Both the position numbers and the translations under genes were made by a program. Of a stretch of DNA of 64,000 nt, positions 1 to 7,521 are shown one piece after another. The DNA comes from Fimbriimonadaceae bacterium. Lineage in GTDB: Bacteria; Armatimonadota; Fimbriimonadia; Fimbriimonadales; Fimbriimonadaceae. A model generated the notes under the pieces. It did not search any database. It saw nothing but the letters and a program-made list of their open reading frames with translations, and was not told the origin of the DNA. Numbering within the stretch: position 1 is the first letter of the stretch; every line of letters begins with the position of its first letter. The stretch spans positions 1,644,605 through 1,708,604 of the forward strand of contig JAHBTE010000001.1 of the NCBI GenBank assembly GCA_019638675.1. The letters are read 5' to 3'.

Positions 1-8
1 GCCGGTAG

Positions 9-236
9 TTGGTTTCAATCGTGAAATATCGCTTCCACGAGCTATGGGAAATTGTTTGGGAGTCGCTCTGTGATATCTGGGATTGGGTGCGGCAATTCGC
101 CCAATCAGTGGGCGGTTGGTTTTGGGCGATTTATGCAAGTTGCGAGTGTCTGGGATGTTTGATATGGCTGGTTTCGAGTTTGGCAGCAGGAGTGGCTGCG
201 TTTTGGAAGTTGATCGGCCAGGGTGCCCCACAGTAG
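9..236 (+). CDS. Small Trp-rich membrane protein, unknown
   Basis: The frame opens with TTG directly after a TAG (6-8) and runs 75 codons to TAG; a GTG at 21 is an alternative start. The product has 8 Trp and a hydrophobic second half (about residues 36-68) that could form one or two membrane helices, with three Cys in the middle. I do not recognise a family. The gene upstream is outside the window, so operon context is unknown. A second, even more Trp-rich mini-ORF follows at 378, which makes chance reading less likely, but no ribosome binding site is visible. It may not be expressed. Confidence 0.35.
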   Translation: MVSIVKYRFHELWEIVWESLCDIWDWVRQFAQSVGGWFWAIYASCECLGCLIWLVSSLAAGVAAFWKLIGQGAPQ

Positions 237-377
237 TTTTTAGCAAGTGTTTTCTATCAACCCTCCCCAAGCCTGGGGGGGAATTGGAAAAAGCGCTTTG
301 TACTGGGAACTGAGCTGCCAGCTGACTTTCATTAGATGCCACCATCTGAATCGACATACCGTATAAATAGCGTGGGC

Positions 378-482
378 GTGACGAGAAGAAAGAGAGAATA
401 TTGGCGAGAGCGCGACACCGACTACTGGTGGGATTGGTGGATTCTTGGTGATCTGATTTACTGGTTGTGGTGGTGGCGATAG
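378..482 (+). CDS. Trp-rich mini-protein (34 aa), unknown
   Basis: The frame starts at GTG 378 (another in-frame GTG lies at 372) and ends with TAG 480-482. It encodes a basic N-terminus (RRKR) followed by an aromatic segment with 9 Trp and 3 Tyr in 34 residues, ending in four Trp and Leu residues and Arg. Such a composition would sit at a membrane interface. No family is recognised and there is no clear Shine-Dalgarno sequence. It lies 45 bp before the exported-peptidase gene at 528 on the same strand. The G/T-rich DNA could by itself create TGG codons, so this is only a candidate. Confidence 0.25.
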   Translation: MTRRKREYWRERDTDYWWDWWILGDLIYWLWWWR

Positions 483-527
483 GCCGTCTTAAAAAACAAT
501 ACTTGTCCAAGCGTATGAAGACTATCA

Positions 528-1475
528 ATGAGTGATCTTCAGCCCATAGATAGCGGAATGATGACCGGCGTGGCGGGGCGCTACGGGGGCGCGGGGGCGA
601 GCGTAGGATGGAAAATCGTACTTGATCTATATTACGAAGATCGTATTCAAGAAGCGTTTAATGAAGCGGTTGCTTTAGGAGTTGGGGAAGCCGCTTACGG
701 AACGCGGATGTACCGGATGGTCGAAGCAGAGTATCGATCGTTTGAGGTGAGCGAGGTTCACGACGTAACCGAAATCTTGAGCGTTGAGCTTCCCAAAGAA
801 CTTGAACAAACAGATAAGGAGTTTGTTTTACGTGCGGCTCGCGAAGAACTGGAATCGGTGTTTTCGAGCATGGGATATGAGCCTATCGAGAAGGTGCGCT
901 TGAGCCTGCTCATGCCCGAGAGCCAGGCGATGTGGAATCCATATCGGTCGGGTTATTGTGTTGATAAGATTCCGTTCGACAAGGTGTGCCTGCCGGTGAA
1001 CATGATCGGCAACGAGCCGGCATTTAGAGGTGCGTTAAGACATGAGTATTCGCACGTGGTCAACTTAAATTTGGCGCAGGGCCACATGCCAACTTGGATG
1101 GAAGAGGCGATTGCCATGATCATGGAAGGGAACTTGAGTGGTCAGTATCTGTCGGCGTTGCGAACCGGTGCTGCAACTTGGCGCAACCCTCGAGATTTAG
1201 ATGCCCTCTTCGCGGGCGATAGGCGAGTTGCTACGACCCAGAATGGCATCTGGGAGGCTTATCAACAATCGGGCATGATTGGTCGGTATTTGGTTGCCCT
1301 CAAGGGTAAATCTGGCTTGGGAGAACTGGGCCGGGCGTTTTCAGATAACTCAGTTTTGCAAGAGATCAAAATGCGGGTAACGGGTCAGGCCCCAGCCGAC
1401 GAAGCTCTGCGCGAGACGTTCGACCTGGGGCTGGATGAAGTGTTCGACTCGGCTTATCAAGCGGCCATTGCTTGA
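528..1475 (+). CDS. Peptidase MA-like gluzincin metalloprotease
   Basis: The 315-residue product carries a zinc-peptidase motif HEYSH at residues 172-176, followed by PTWMEEA (about 187-193), which matches the PxWxxEG-type third-ligand helix of the peptidase MA (gluzincin) group. The likely zinc ligands are His172, His176 and Glu191 or Glu192, with Glu173 as base. No convincing signal peptide is present; the N-terminus is Gly-rich. The start at ATG 528 was taken as the first in frame; a second ATG pair lies about ten codons downstream. The gene overlaps by 19 bp the convergent broken DUF2726 gene. Substrate is unknown. Confidence 0.75.
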   Translation: MSDLQPIDSGMMTGVAGRYGGAGASVGWKIVLDLYYEDRIQEAFNEAVALGVGEAAYGTRMYRMVEAEYRSFEVSEVHDVTEILSVELPKELEQTDKEFVLRAAREELESVFSSMGYEPIEKVRLSLLMPESQAMWNPYRSGYCVDKIPFDKVCLPVNMIGNEPAFRGALRHEYSHVVNLNLAQGHMPTWMEEAIAMIMEGNLSGQYLSALRTGAATWRNPRDLDALFAGDRRVATTQNGIWEAYQQSGMIGRYLVALKGKSGLGELGRAFSDNSVLQEIKMRVTGQAPADEALRETFDLGLDEVFDSAYQAAIA

Positions 1476-1900
1476 AGAATTTCTTCAATTGTGATGGATT
1501 GCCAAGGTGCTAATCTTAAGATTGGAATCCCTGCCTCGGCCAATGCTTGATTTTTCACTTGGTCGCTTTTTTGGCGGTCAGCGCGTTGGTGACTCCGGTC
1601 GTCGATTTCAATAGCTAGGCGAATGCGCCCAGTATCTGATTCGATGATGACAAAGTCGAGGTGCTTTTGGGAAATTCGTCCAAAGTTTCCGTTCTTAAAG
1701 CCGTTCGATCCGTGATCTACGACGTCTTTGAATGAAACTTTGGGGCAAAGGTGAAACTCATTTGGGAGATATGGGTTGGTTCTGCGAGCAAAATCAAGTT
1801 CAGGAGCGGTTAAGAGGCTTTCTTTCGCCGAATAGTCAGAAATTGATACAGATGGAGATATTTTTTTTTAGGGGTCAGTAGACGCTTTAAATATATGCAT
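1457..1900 (-). pseudogene. DUF2726-domain protein, interrupted near the 5' end
   Basis: Reading the minus strand from 1867 down to the TGA at 1459-1457 gives about 135 residues with no stop that match the DUF2726 pattern: a leader LLTAPELDF, then HLCPKVSFKDVV, KHLDFVIIES, LAIEIDDRSHQ and AGIPILRL. The IE-I-DD-SH core is the restriction-endonuclease-like region of this family. There is no ATG, GTG or TTG before the domain. An in-frame ATG exists at 1900, but a TAA (1870-1868) follows ten codons later, right at a run of nine A. The gene is therefore either broken by a stop or indel at the A-run, or uses a rare start such as ATT. It overlaps the end of the peptidase gene tail to tail. Confidence 0.6.
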
Positions 1901-2068
1901 AGAATTTGAACAGCAGTCACTGCAAGAAGAAACGTAGCTATCATCTTTATGAAGGGCATCAGTATTGGTGTGTAGTCCATGTACTTAAGTCTTATTCCAT
2001 AAATTTAGTTGCAATCCAAACTATCTTCGCGGAACTTCTGGGACGTCAGAAAGTGGTATGGGTGAGAG

Positions 2069-3052
2069 ATGTTGAGTTTTGTGGCGGCCGGATTGATTCT
2101 TGGGCAGGATGCACCTCAGGTGAGCGCCTTGGATTTGCTCAAAAAAGAATCCGCGACCGTATCGGGAATGGTGAAAAGCGGATTGGCGAAGGAATTTCTA
2201 GCGCAGACCGAAAAACTTAAGCCGGTCGGAACGCGTGTCCTTTATCGAAATCCCGACACACAGGCGACCTTAACTGAATCGGAATACGAAAAGTTATCGG
2301 AAGATAAGCGAAAGGGCTTTGAGCGAAGAGAGTTTGGTGAGCGGTTTTATTACAACACTGCTTACGGATCGCCAACCCTATACGCTTTGCCGCTAGATGT
2401 TGCGGCAAAACGAGGCATGACGACCCTGAAAGGCAAAAAGGTTTTGGACTTTGGCTACGGAATGATCGGGCAGGTTCAGATGATGGCCCACGCCGGCGCA
2501 AATGCTCACGGTGTGGACGTGGAATCTCTGTTCGACAAACTTTATTCGTGGCCGGGTGACACGGGATCAGTGCCGGGGGGAGGTTCAGTGACCGTTCACC
2601 ATGGTCAATGGCCCAAGGATAAGGCGGTGAAGGATGCAATCGGACGGGACTACGATTTGTTCGTAACCAAAAATGTTTTGAAACTGGGATATATCCATCC
2701 CAAGCGCAAAGCAGATCCTCGAAACTTGGTGGACTTAGGCGTGAGCGACGGTGACTTTTTGAAGTCGGTCATGGGGATTCTCAAACCGGGTGGTTTGTTC
2801 GTGATCTACAACCTCTCTCCGGCCCAGAATCCGGTGGATCAGCCTTACTTGCCTCATGCGGACGGAACCTTCCCGTTTGATCGCAAACTCACCGAACGAG
2901 TTGGGTTTGAAGTTTTGGATTGGGATGTGAAAGATGACGAACAGGGCCGTGGGATGTTCTTAGCTTTGGGTTATGACTTCGGCGAGGGCATGGAAGAGTT
3001 GAAGAAATCGCTTTTCACGCATTACACAGTATTGCGTAAGCCGTTAAAGTGA
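2069..3052 (+). CDS. Exported SAM-methyltransferase-like protein
   Basis: The 327-residue product begins with a short hydrophobic leader (MLSFVAAGLILGQ) that looks like a signal peptide without basic residues. From about residue 120 it shows a Rossmann methyltransferase pattern: a motif I-like KVLDFGYGMIGQ, an acidic end of the second strand (GVDVESL), and motif IV/V-like LKPGGLFVIYNLSP. The start is fixed by a TGA two codons upstream in frame. Bacterial SAM methyltransferases are normally cytoplasmic, so an exported version is odd; either the leader is not cleaved or the fold is used for something else. It precedes an exported esterase gene by 54 bp. Confidence 0.6.
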   Translation: MLSFVAAGLILGQDAPQVSALDLLKKESATVSGMVKSGLAKEFLAQTEKLKPVGTRVLYRNPDTQATLTESEYEKLSEDKRKGFERREFGERFYYNTAYGSPTLYALPLDVAAKRGMTTLKGKKVLDFGYGMIGQVQMMAHAGANAHGVDVESLFDKLYSWPGDTGSVPGGGSVTVHHGQWPKDKAVKDAIGRDYDLFVTKNVLKLGYIHPKRKADPRNLVDLGVSDGDFLKSVMGILKPGGLFVIYNLSPAQNPVDQPYLPHADGTFPFDRKLTERVGFEVLDWDVKDDEQGRGMFLALGYDFGEGMEELKKSLFTHYTVLRKPLK

Positions 3053-3106
3053 TTTGGATTTTTTATAAATGAATCTAAACTCTCTCAACGGAGATAGACT
3101 TGCATC

Positions 3107-3955
3107 ATGTTGGTTTCGCTTGCCACTCTCGTTCTGAACTCCGCCAATATTCCTCAGGAACGAGTGAAATCAGTGACTGGCGATGTGCGGCGTCACGAGG
3201 ACTTTGAAAGCAAAATCCTAGGAAACAAACGCACGGTTCAAGTTTTCCTTCCAGAAGGCTACGATGCCAAACGCGAAAAGCCGTACCCCGTGATCTACTT
3301 TTGCGATGGTCAAAACGTGTTCGATGGAGCGACGAGTTTTATCCCGAATCAAGAATGGCGCGCCGATGAAACCGCCACGGCTTTAATCAAGGGGAAGATG
3401 ATTCCGCCCGTGATTTTGGTCGCAGTTGATAACGGGGGAATGAAGCGGAGCGATGAATACCTTCCGACCAAGGCAAAATTCCAAGGCACCGAAATCGGTG
3501 GCGATGCCGATAAATTTGGTGACTTCTTGGTTAAGGAAGTCAAGCCTTTTATTGCTGGCAAATACCACGTGAGCGCTAAGGCGTCGGAAACTGGTTTGAT
3601 TGGTTCGAGCTTTGGCGGGATTATCAGTTTTTATTTGGGGACAACGCGACCAGAGGAATTTGGCTTGCTCGGCGTGATGTCTCCCAGTTTTTGGTGGGAT
3701 GGGGAGACCCTAACCAAGCAAATTCCTAAATGGGTTAAGAAGCCAGATGTAAAGATATGGATGGATATGGGCTTGGAAGAAGGGCCGAGCATGGTCGGGC
3801 CAGGGCGGGCAATGGAGACTGCATTGCTCAAGCGCGGATTTACGGCGGGGAAGGATTTTCAGTTCTACGAAGAAGCCAAGGCGGGGCACAATGAGCAGGC
3901 TTGGGCTGGTCGCCTGGATTTGTGTTTGGTGTTCTTACTAAAAGATTTAAGATAG
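3107..3955 (+). CDS. Exported esterase, enterochelin-esterase/Esterase-D type
   Basis: The product is a 282-residue alpha/beta hydrolase with a short hydrophobic leader. Visible parts are the first strand and oxyanion region (PYPVIYFCDGQNVFD, about 62-76), the nucleophile elbow GSSFGG (Ser about residue 167) and a C-terminal AGHNEQAW supplying the catalytic His. This matches the putative esterase family that includes ferric-enterobactin esterases and mycolyltransferase-like enzymes; the actual ester substrate cannot be read from sequence. It follows the methyltransferase-like gene on the same strand and is convergent with the DUF2202 gene, with a hairpin in between. Confidence 0.8.
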   Translation: MLVSLATLVLNSANIPQERVKSVTGDVRRHEDFESKILGNKRTVQVFLPEGYDAKREKPYPVIYFCDGQNVFDGATSFIPNQEWRADETATALIKGKMIPPVILVAVDNGGMKRSDEYLPTKAKFQGTEIGGDADKFGDFLVKEVKPFIAGKYHVSAKASETGLIGSSFGGIISFYLGTTRPEEFGLLGVMSPSFWWDGETLTKQIPKWVKKPDVKIWMDMGLEEGPSMVGPGRAMETALLKRGFTAGKDFQFYEEAKAGHNEQAWAGRLDLCLVFLLKDLR

Positions 3956-3982
3956 CTGCACCCGATTTTCTGGATGCAGCAT
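3953..3982. terminator. Hairpin between convergent genes
   Basis: An inverted repeat with GCTGCA and TGCAGC arms lies just past the esterase stop and before the convergent DUF2202 stop, so it can end transcription from both sides. There is no strong T-run. Confidence 0.4.
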
Positions 3983-3989
3983 TCTTCGC

Positions 3990-4529
3990 TTAGTTGGATG
4001 TTACAATCTTGCTCAGTTCTTCTTCAGTAATGAACTTTGGTTTGTATGTTACGTTCCGATTCTTAAGTTGCTTGTAAAACGCTCGCATATGATTTTCAGA
4101 TCCTTGCAATAATGTTTTATAAGTCATCCTGATTTTTTCATTTTTTGTTTCAAGACTTGCTTTTCGTATATCGAAGATATCTTTATCTTCAATATATGCA
4201 CCAACTTTAAGTGCTTCAATTTCGGAAACTCTGCCTTGCTTGATCAAACTTTTGTACATTTTCTGTAGCTCGATATCGTTAAACTCGCCAGCCTTGGGAT
4301 TGGTAATTGGATCCGGGATTTTGAACTCAATGAGAAGCTGCTGGACGGAACTCATGTGTTTAGCCTCTGCCCGAGCAATATTCTTAAAAATACGCAGATT
4401 CCAGAAGGTTCCCAACTCTGTGTAGACATCAAATGCCAATTTTTCCTCTTCTCGTAAGTAACTGAGCGCATTAGCTTCGCTACTGCTCAGAGACTGCGCG
4501 ATTGCGAGGGCAATAACCGTTGTCATCAT
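3990..4529 (-). CDS. Exported DUF2202 ferritin-like protein
   Basis: The 179-residue product has a signal peptide (MMTTVIALAIAQS) and then the DUF2202 four-helix pattern: YLREEEKLAFDVY (about 25-37), ARAEAKHMSSV (about 54-64), AYIEDKDI and GSENHMRAF. The repeated Glu and His residues (EE, ExxxH, ED, ENH) are spaced as in ferritin-like di-metal sites. The family is exported and its role is unknown; metal or oxidative-stress handling is an inference from the fold. Start is ATG 4529 (a second ATG follows immediately). The gene is monocistronic and convergent with the esterase gene. Confidence 0.8.
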   Translation of the reverse strand: MMTTVIALAIAQSLSSSEANALSYLREEEKLAFDVYTELGTFWNLRIFKNIARAEAKHMSSVQQLLIEFKIPDPITNPKAGEFNDIELQKMYKSLIKQGRVSEIEALKVGAYIEDKDIFDIRKASLETKNEKIRMTYKTLLQGSENHMRAFYKQLKNRNVTYKPKFITEEELSKIVTSN

Positions 4530-4642
4530 ATTAAGGGAGAGCTATTTAAGTGATAAATGGATTCTTGGGGCTAGGACTTAGTATACGAACCCAATGATTA
4601 TCGCTTCCAATTTGAATTAAGAAGCTGCAACGCTGGTGCCAG

Positions 4643-4666
4643 TTCCCTCCTCAAAAGAGGAGGGAA
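4643..4666. terminator. Perfect 10-bp hairpin
   Basis: A perfect inverted repeat (TTCCCTCCTC / GAGGAGGGAA, 4-nt loop) sits 12 bp beyond the stop of the minus-strand monooxygenase gene. It probably ends that transcript, although the T-run is weak. Confidence 0.5.
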
Positions 4667-4677
4667 TTGTATAAATA

Positions 4678-5091
4678 TCAATCTGTGAGAATCGCGTAGG
4701 TTTTGAAGCTGCTACTCATGGGAGGTTCTTCACCACGGCGCTTGGCTTCGGCGAGATCTTCGAACCCTCGCTTGTGGCCTTCAATGAATTCGGGCGAGCC
4801 GACCCAAGCCTCGAATGATTCCTTATCTGTCCAGTAGCTCATGATGAGATACGGCTGGCCTTCTTCGTGGCATTTGAGAACGTTCATACCGATGAATCCG
4901 GGCAAGCGATCAATGGCACGTGCGCGGGTGCAGAACAGGCACTCGAACCGTTCTTGATAGTGCGGTTTGCAATCAATGTAGTTAATTGCAACAAAACCCG
5001 CGGCGGCTTGCTGCTCAGGAGTTGGCCCGTTACTCAGGCCAGAAAAGGGGCACGACTGCTTTGAAGGAGCAGGTTGCGTATCTCGTTCCAT
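4678..5091 (-). CDS. HmoA/IsdG-type antibiotic-biosynthesis-monooxygenase protein
   Basis: The product is about 137 residues. After a non-conserved N-terminus of roughly 35 residues it shows the ferredoxin-like ABM fold: FVAINYIDCKPHYQERFE, the RLPGFIGMNVL segment and YLIMSYWTDKESFEAWVGSPEF, with GHKR after it. This is the arrangement of HmoA/HmoB heme monooxygenases. The Trp pair (YWTD, AW) and the SPEF-x-xGH block are typical. I chose ATG 5091; a GTG at 5103 would add four residues. Heme degradation is the family function, not shown here. The gene lies downstream of the translin-family gene on the same strand. Confidence 0.7.
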   Translation of the reverse strand: MERDTQPAPSKQSCPFSGLSNGPTPEQQAAAGFVAINYIDCKPHYQERFECLFCTRARAIDRLPGFIGMNVLKCHEEGQPYLIMSYWTDKESFEAWVGSPEFIEGHKRGFEDLAEAKRRGEEPPMSSSFKTYAILTD

Positions 5092-5135
5092 TTCGAGAAA
5101 CACCTTACCGAACTAACTGTACTTTTTTGTATAGA

Positions 5136-5756
5136 TTAAGACTTTTTCGCTGATTTTAGTTCGGTTATCAGATCGTATTGGATTTTTGTGAGGGTGAGGT
5201 CAGACCGAGTCCGTTCAATTACGGCGCGGAGGGCATCGCAAGTCCGGCGCAACCCACCTGTCAGTCCATCTGGGAAGTCGAAAGTGGTCAAATCGTCGTA
5301 AATTTCATCCATTTGCTGGAGGATGTTTTGCGCGGTTTCGAGGTCGCCGTTTCGCATTTTATCGAGCACGAACCGCCTCATTTCGCTGGCACATTCACCC
5401 ATGCCATTGAGGTAGCTGGTTGCATTTACCGCGAGTTCAGAATATGTTGGCAAAGGCTGGCCCTGAGCTAAAGCGAGGCAACCAGCGGCCTCGACGAGTT
5501 CCTTTTCCGCGTCTTGCAGGTAGCCCGCGTATTCGATTTCCGGGTGCTGGGTGACCTGCGATCTCGCTTGTTGTGCCTGGGCTTTGGCTTGGTCAAGCAG
5601 TTGGGCGGCTTCATCGAAATTGTGGCGGTGGATGTTTTTAATGCACTTGCTGCAGGTTTGAATCAGCGCACGCGAGGCTTTGAGAGCATCTTCGCGGGCG
5701 GCATGCTTGCCTTCCATTTCTGCTTTGAGTTCCGCGACGGTTTGTTCCCAGCTCAT
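5136..5756 (-). CDS. Translin-family protein
   Basis: The 206-residue all-helical product shows the translin fold in its usual order: REDALKASRALIQTCSKCIKNIHR near the N-terminus, a middle Q/A-rich helix, then QDAEKELVEAAGCLAL and a C-terminal helix pair including DFPDGLTGGLRRTCDALRAVIERTRSDLT. The conserved Arg/Glu patches and the ...TRSDLT...L end match prokaryotic translin relatives. Eukaryotic translin is a nucleic-acid-binding octamer and, with TRAX, a nuclease (C3PO); the prokaryotic role is not known. Start is ATG 5756. It is on the minus strand with the monooxygenase gene 45 bp downstream, possibly co-transcribed. Confidence 0.75.
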   Translation of the reverse strand: MSWEQTVAELKAEMEGKHAAREDALKASRALIQTCSKCIKNIHRHNFDEAAQLLDQAKAQAQQARSQVTQHPEIEYAGYLQDAEKELVEAAGCLALAQGQPLPTYSELAVNATSYLNGMGECASEMRRFVLDKMRNGDLETAQNILQQMDEIYDDLTTFDFPDGLTGGLRRTCDALRAVIERTRSDLTLTKIQYDLITELKSAKKS

Positions 5757-5808
5757 GTTGTGGAGTTTAGCTGACTTGTGAGCGTAGTTCTTCGACTAGG
5801 GCCCCGTG

Positions 5809-6327
5809 CTAACGTAGATCGTAAATGAAGGCGAATTCTGTCCAGTCATCGGGGGGAGGGCAGTACCGCTCGCCGATGTTTTTTGCGCCGAGCTTTTCAT
5901 AAAAAACGTGCGCCCGTTTGAGTTCTACATCCGACCAGATTTCCATGAGGGTTCGACCTTGGGATTTGGCGTATTCGATACACGTTTGGCAAAGCTGCAA
6001 GCCGACTTGCTTGCCTCGCGCTTCTGGCAACGTATAAAGCCGAACAAGCTCACAGTCTGTTCCTGCGATGCGCTTTTTCTTTTTGCCATCCACAATGGTG
6101 CCTGGTTCGCCCGCGATAGTTGGGAAGAGCTCAATGCCAATACATCCTACGATTTGGCCATCGAGTTCTGCCACCCAAAATGCATTAGGAGCGGCGAAGT
6201 AGCTTTCGATGTCGTACAAGTCGCGAACGTAGCCATCTGGCTCCCAGCCGAACCCGTATTCGTCGTACACCGTGTGTACCACGTGTTGGATTTGGGGCTC
6301 ATCTTGCTTGGTGGCGAGTCGGATCAC
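5809..6327 (-). CDS. GNAT-family N-acetyltransferase
   Basis: The 172-residue product has the GNAT order of motifs: the first strand FWVAELDGQIVGCIGIE (about 51-67), motif A with ELVRLYTLPEARGKQVGLQL (about 91-110, the R-G-K-Q-V-G segment is the acetyl-CoA pyrophosphate loop), and motif B SDVELKRAHVFYEKLGAK. Acceptor substrate is unknown. Start is GTG 6327. The gene is divergent from the tRNA-Lys gene and forms the last chromosomal gene before the integrated element. Confidence 0.8.
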   Translation of the reverse strand: MIRLATKQDEPQIQHVVHTVYDEYGFGWEPDGYVRDLYDIESYFAAPNAFWVAELDGQIVGCIGIELFPTIAGEPGTIVDGKKKKRIAGTDCELVRLYTLPEARGKQVGLQLCQTCIEYAKSQGRTLMEIWSDVELKRAHVFYEKLGAKNIGERYCPPPDDWTEFAFIYDLR

Positions 6328-6390
6328 AGATTTGATTATGGTGCGGTCCTTGAATTCAACTGGGATTGCTGGTATCTTTTTCTTACGCGT

Positions 6391-6469
<79 letters not shown>

Positions 6470-6480
6470 ATTTGAACTAA

Positions 6481-6508
6481 AAACCGTCCAGTTGGGCGGT
6501 TTTTTTGT
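6481..6508 (+). terminator. Rho-independent terminator after tRNA-Lys
   Basis: A hairpin (ACCGTCC with GGGCGGT, 4-nt loop AGTT) is followed by a run of T. It ends tRNA-Lys transcription and is supplied by the element rather than by the original locus. Confidence 0.75.
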
Positions 6509-6534
6509 TAGTTGAACGAATAAAATCAGTGTTC

Positions 6535-6555
6535 GTGTACCCACTTGTGTACCCA
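6535..6555 (+). repeat. Paired direct repeat GTGTACCCA, period 12 (putative arm sites)
   Basis: GTGTACCCA occurs at 6535-6543 and 6547-6555. The same pair with the same 12-bp period recurs at 34801-34821 just inside the other end, and a degenerate pair lies at 31035-style spacing beyond the right repeat, at 35031. Position and duplication suggest arm-type binding sites of the element's integrase. Confidence 0.55.
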
Positions 6556-6601
6556 GATTGAATTTTAATGACTCTTAAGCGGTAGAAAAGAGGCGCAATC
6601 A

Positions 6602-7189
6602 ATGTGTAACTTCATTTGGACAGAGCGAAAAATTCAAGAGGCCGTCGCTCGACGGTTAAACCTCACTCTCGATATTCGTGAGTTTGTGGATTGCTTTGGG
6701 GACAAGAATCCTACCGACACTATTGCCGCAATTTTTCCCGATGGCATGAAAAAGGCGAGGTTCGGTCTAATACCGCGTTGGTCGAAAGAGGTTCCGGGTG
6801 TATTAATGACTCAGGCAAGGTCAGAGACTCTGGAAGAAAAGCCAGCTTACAGAGGCTTAATGAAATCAAATCGGTGCCTGGTTCCGGTGGCGGGTTTTTA
6901 CGAGTGGTATGCAAAACAAAAGACTGCTCTTTCTCGGGCTGATGGTGAACCGATGTACTTTGCCGCTCTTTGGGATGAGTGGGAAGGTAAAAAATCAGTG
7001 ACGTTGATTACGACTGAGGCGAGCGACTTTGTACGCGGCTATCAAGACCGAATGCCTCTTATTCTTGAGTCCAGCGAACTTGAAACTTGGCTCTATGGTT
7101 CCCGTGAGGAAGCTCAAGCACTTATAACTGAGAGAGACCCTGTTCTTTCAGCAAGGACGGTAAGTGGTCAAGGCAATTTATTTGATTAG
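6602..7189 (+). CDS. SRAP (HMCES/YedK)-family abasic-site protein, variant active site
   Basis: The 195-residue product has the SRAP layout: catalytic Cys2 (MCNF), ARFGLIPRWSK (about 52-62), QARSET (71-76), RCLVPVAGFYEW (91-102) and QDRMPLIL (148-155). SRAP proteins form a covalent bond between Cys2 and abasic sites in single-stranded DNA, protecting them during replication. Cys2 and Glu101 of the GFYEW motif are present, but the usual Asn of NARSET is Gln71 and the usual His of HxRMP is Gln148. It is the first gene inside the element and lies near the ImuB-DnaE2 genes, consistent with a DNA-damage module. Start ATG 6602 is fixed because Cys must be residue 2. Confidence 0.85.
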   Translation: MCNFIWTERKIQEAVARRLNLTLDIREFVDCFGDKNPTDTIAAIFPDGMKKARFGLIPRWSKEVPGVLMTQARSETLEEKPAYRGLMKSNRCLVPVAGFYEWYAKQKTALSRADGEPMYFAALWDEWEGKKSVTLITTEASDFVRGYQDRMPLILESSELETWLYGSREEAQALITERDPVLSARTVSGQGNLFD

Positions 7190-7320
7190 TTAGGTTTTTG
7201 GGTATTTTTTAATTGTGTCGTCTACCGAAGGTTCTAACTCTGAACGATTGCAGATACGAAAGAGAAAAGCTGAGTCGTTTTTTTCGTATTTGTTGGTGCT
7301 GGGTGGTGTGGGTTGGGTTG

Positions 7321-7521
7321 TTAGCGAAGCGTTTCTAAAAGCTCCGTCAGTTTGTTGGAGTCCGCCAACGGCATTATGTCGAGACGGAAGTTATAGCTCG
7401 AGTCGTTCAAGAGGCGGTACTTGTAGTTGGCATGGAGGGGTAAGTGTTTGGCGTCCGTCTGTTCCAGTCGATTGCAAGGCCTGGTTTTGGCACCCCGATT
7501 AGATGTGACTGCTCTAGCCAA
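7321..7521 (-). CDS. Small ORF after dnaE2, unknown
   Basis: A 66-codon frame starts at TTG 7521, overlapping the last codons of the DnaE2 gene by 8 bp, and ends at 7321. The product is basic at the N-terminus and has a hydrophilic C-terminus ending in KLTELLETLR. I do not recognise it. The overlap and matching strand suggest translational coupling with dnaE2, but the TTG start and short length leave real doubt. An opposing frame (7215-7502) looks like a shadow. Otherwise 7190-7513 holds nothing I can name. Confidence 0.3.
   Translation of the reverse strand: MARAVTSNRGAKTRPCNRLEQTDAKHLPLHANYKYRLLNDSSYNFRLDIMPLADSNKLTELLETLR

Noticed and set aside
7215-7502. Plus-strand 95-codon frame after the SRAP gene
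   Set aside because: Composition is low-complexity and unlike a folded protein in the second half; the minus-strand frame here fits the operon better.
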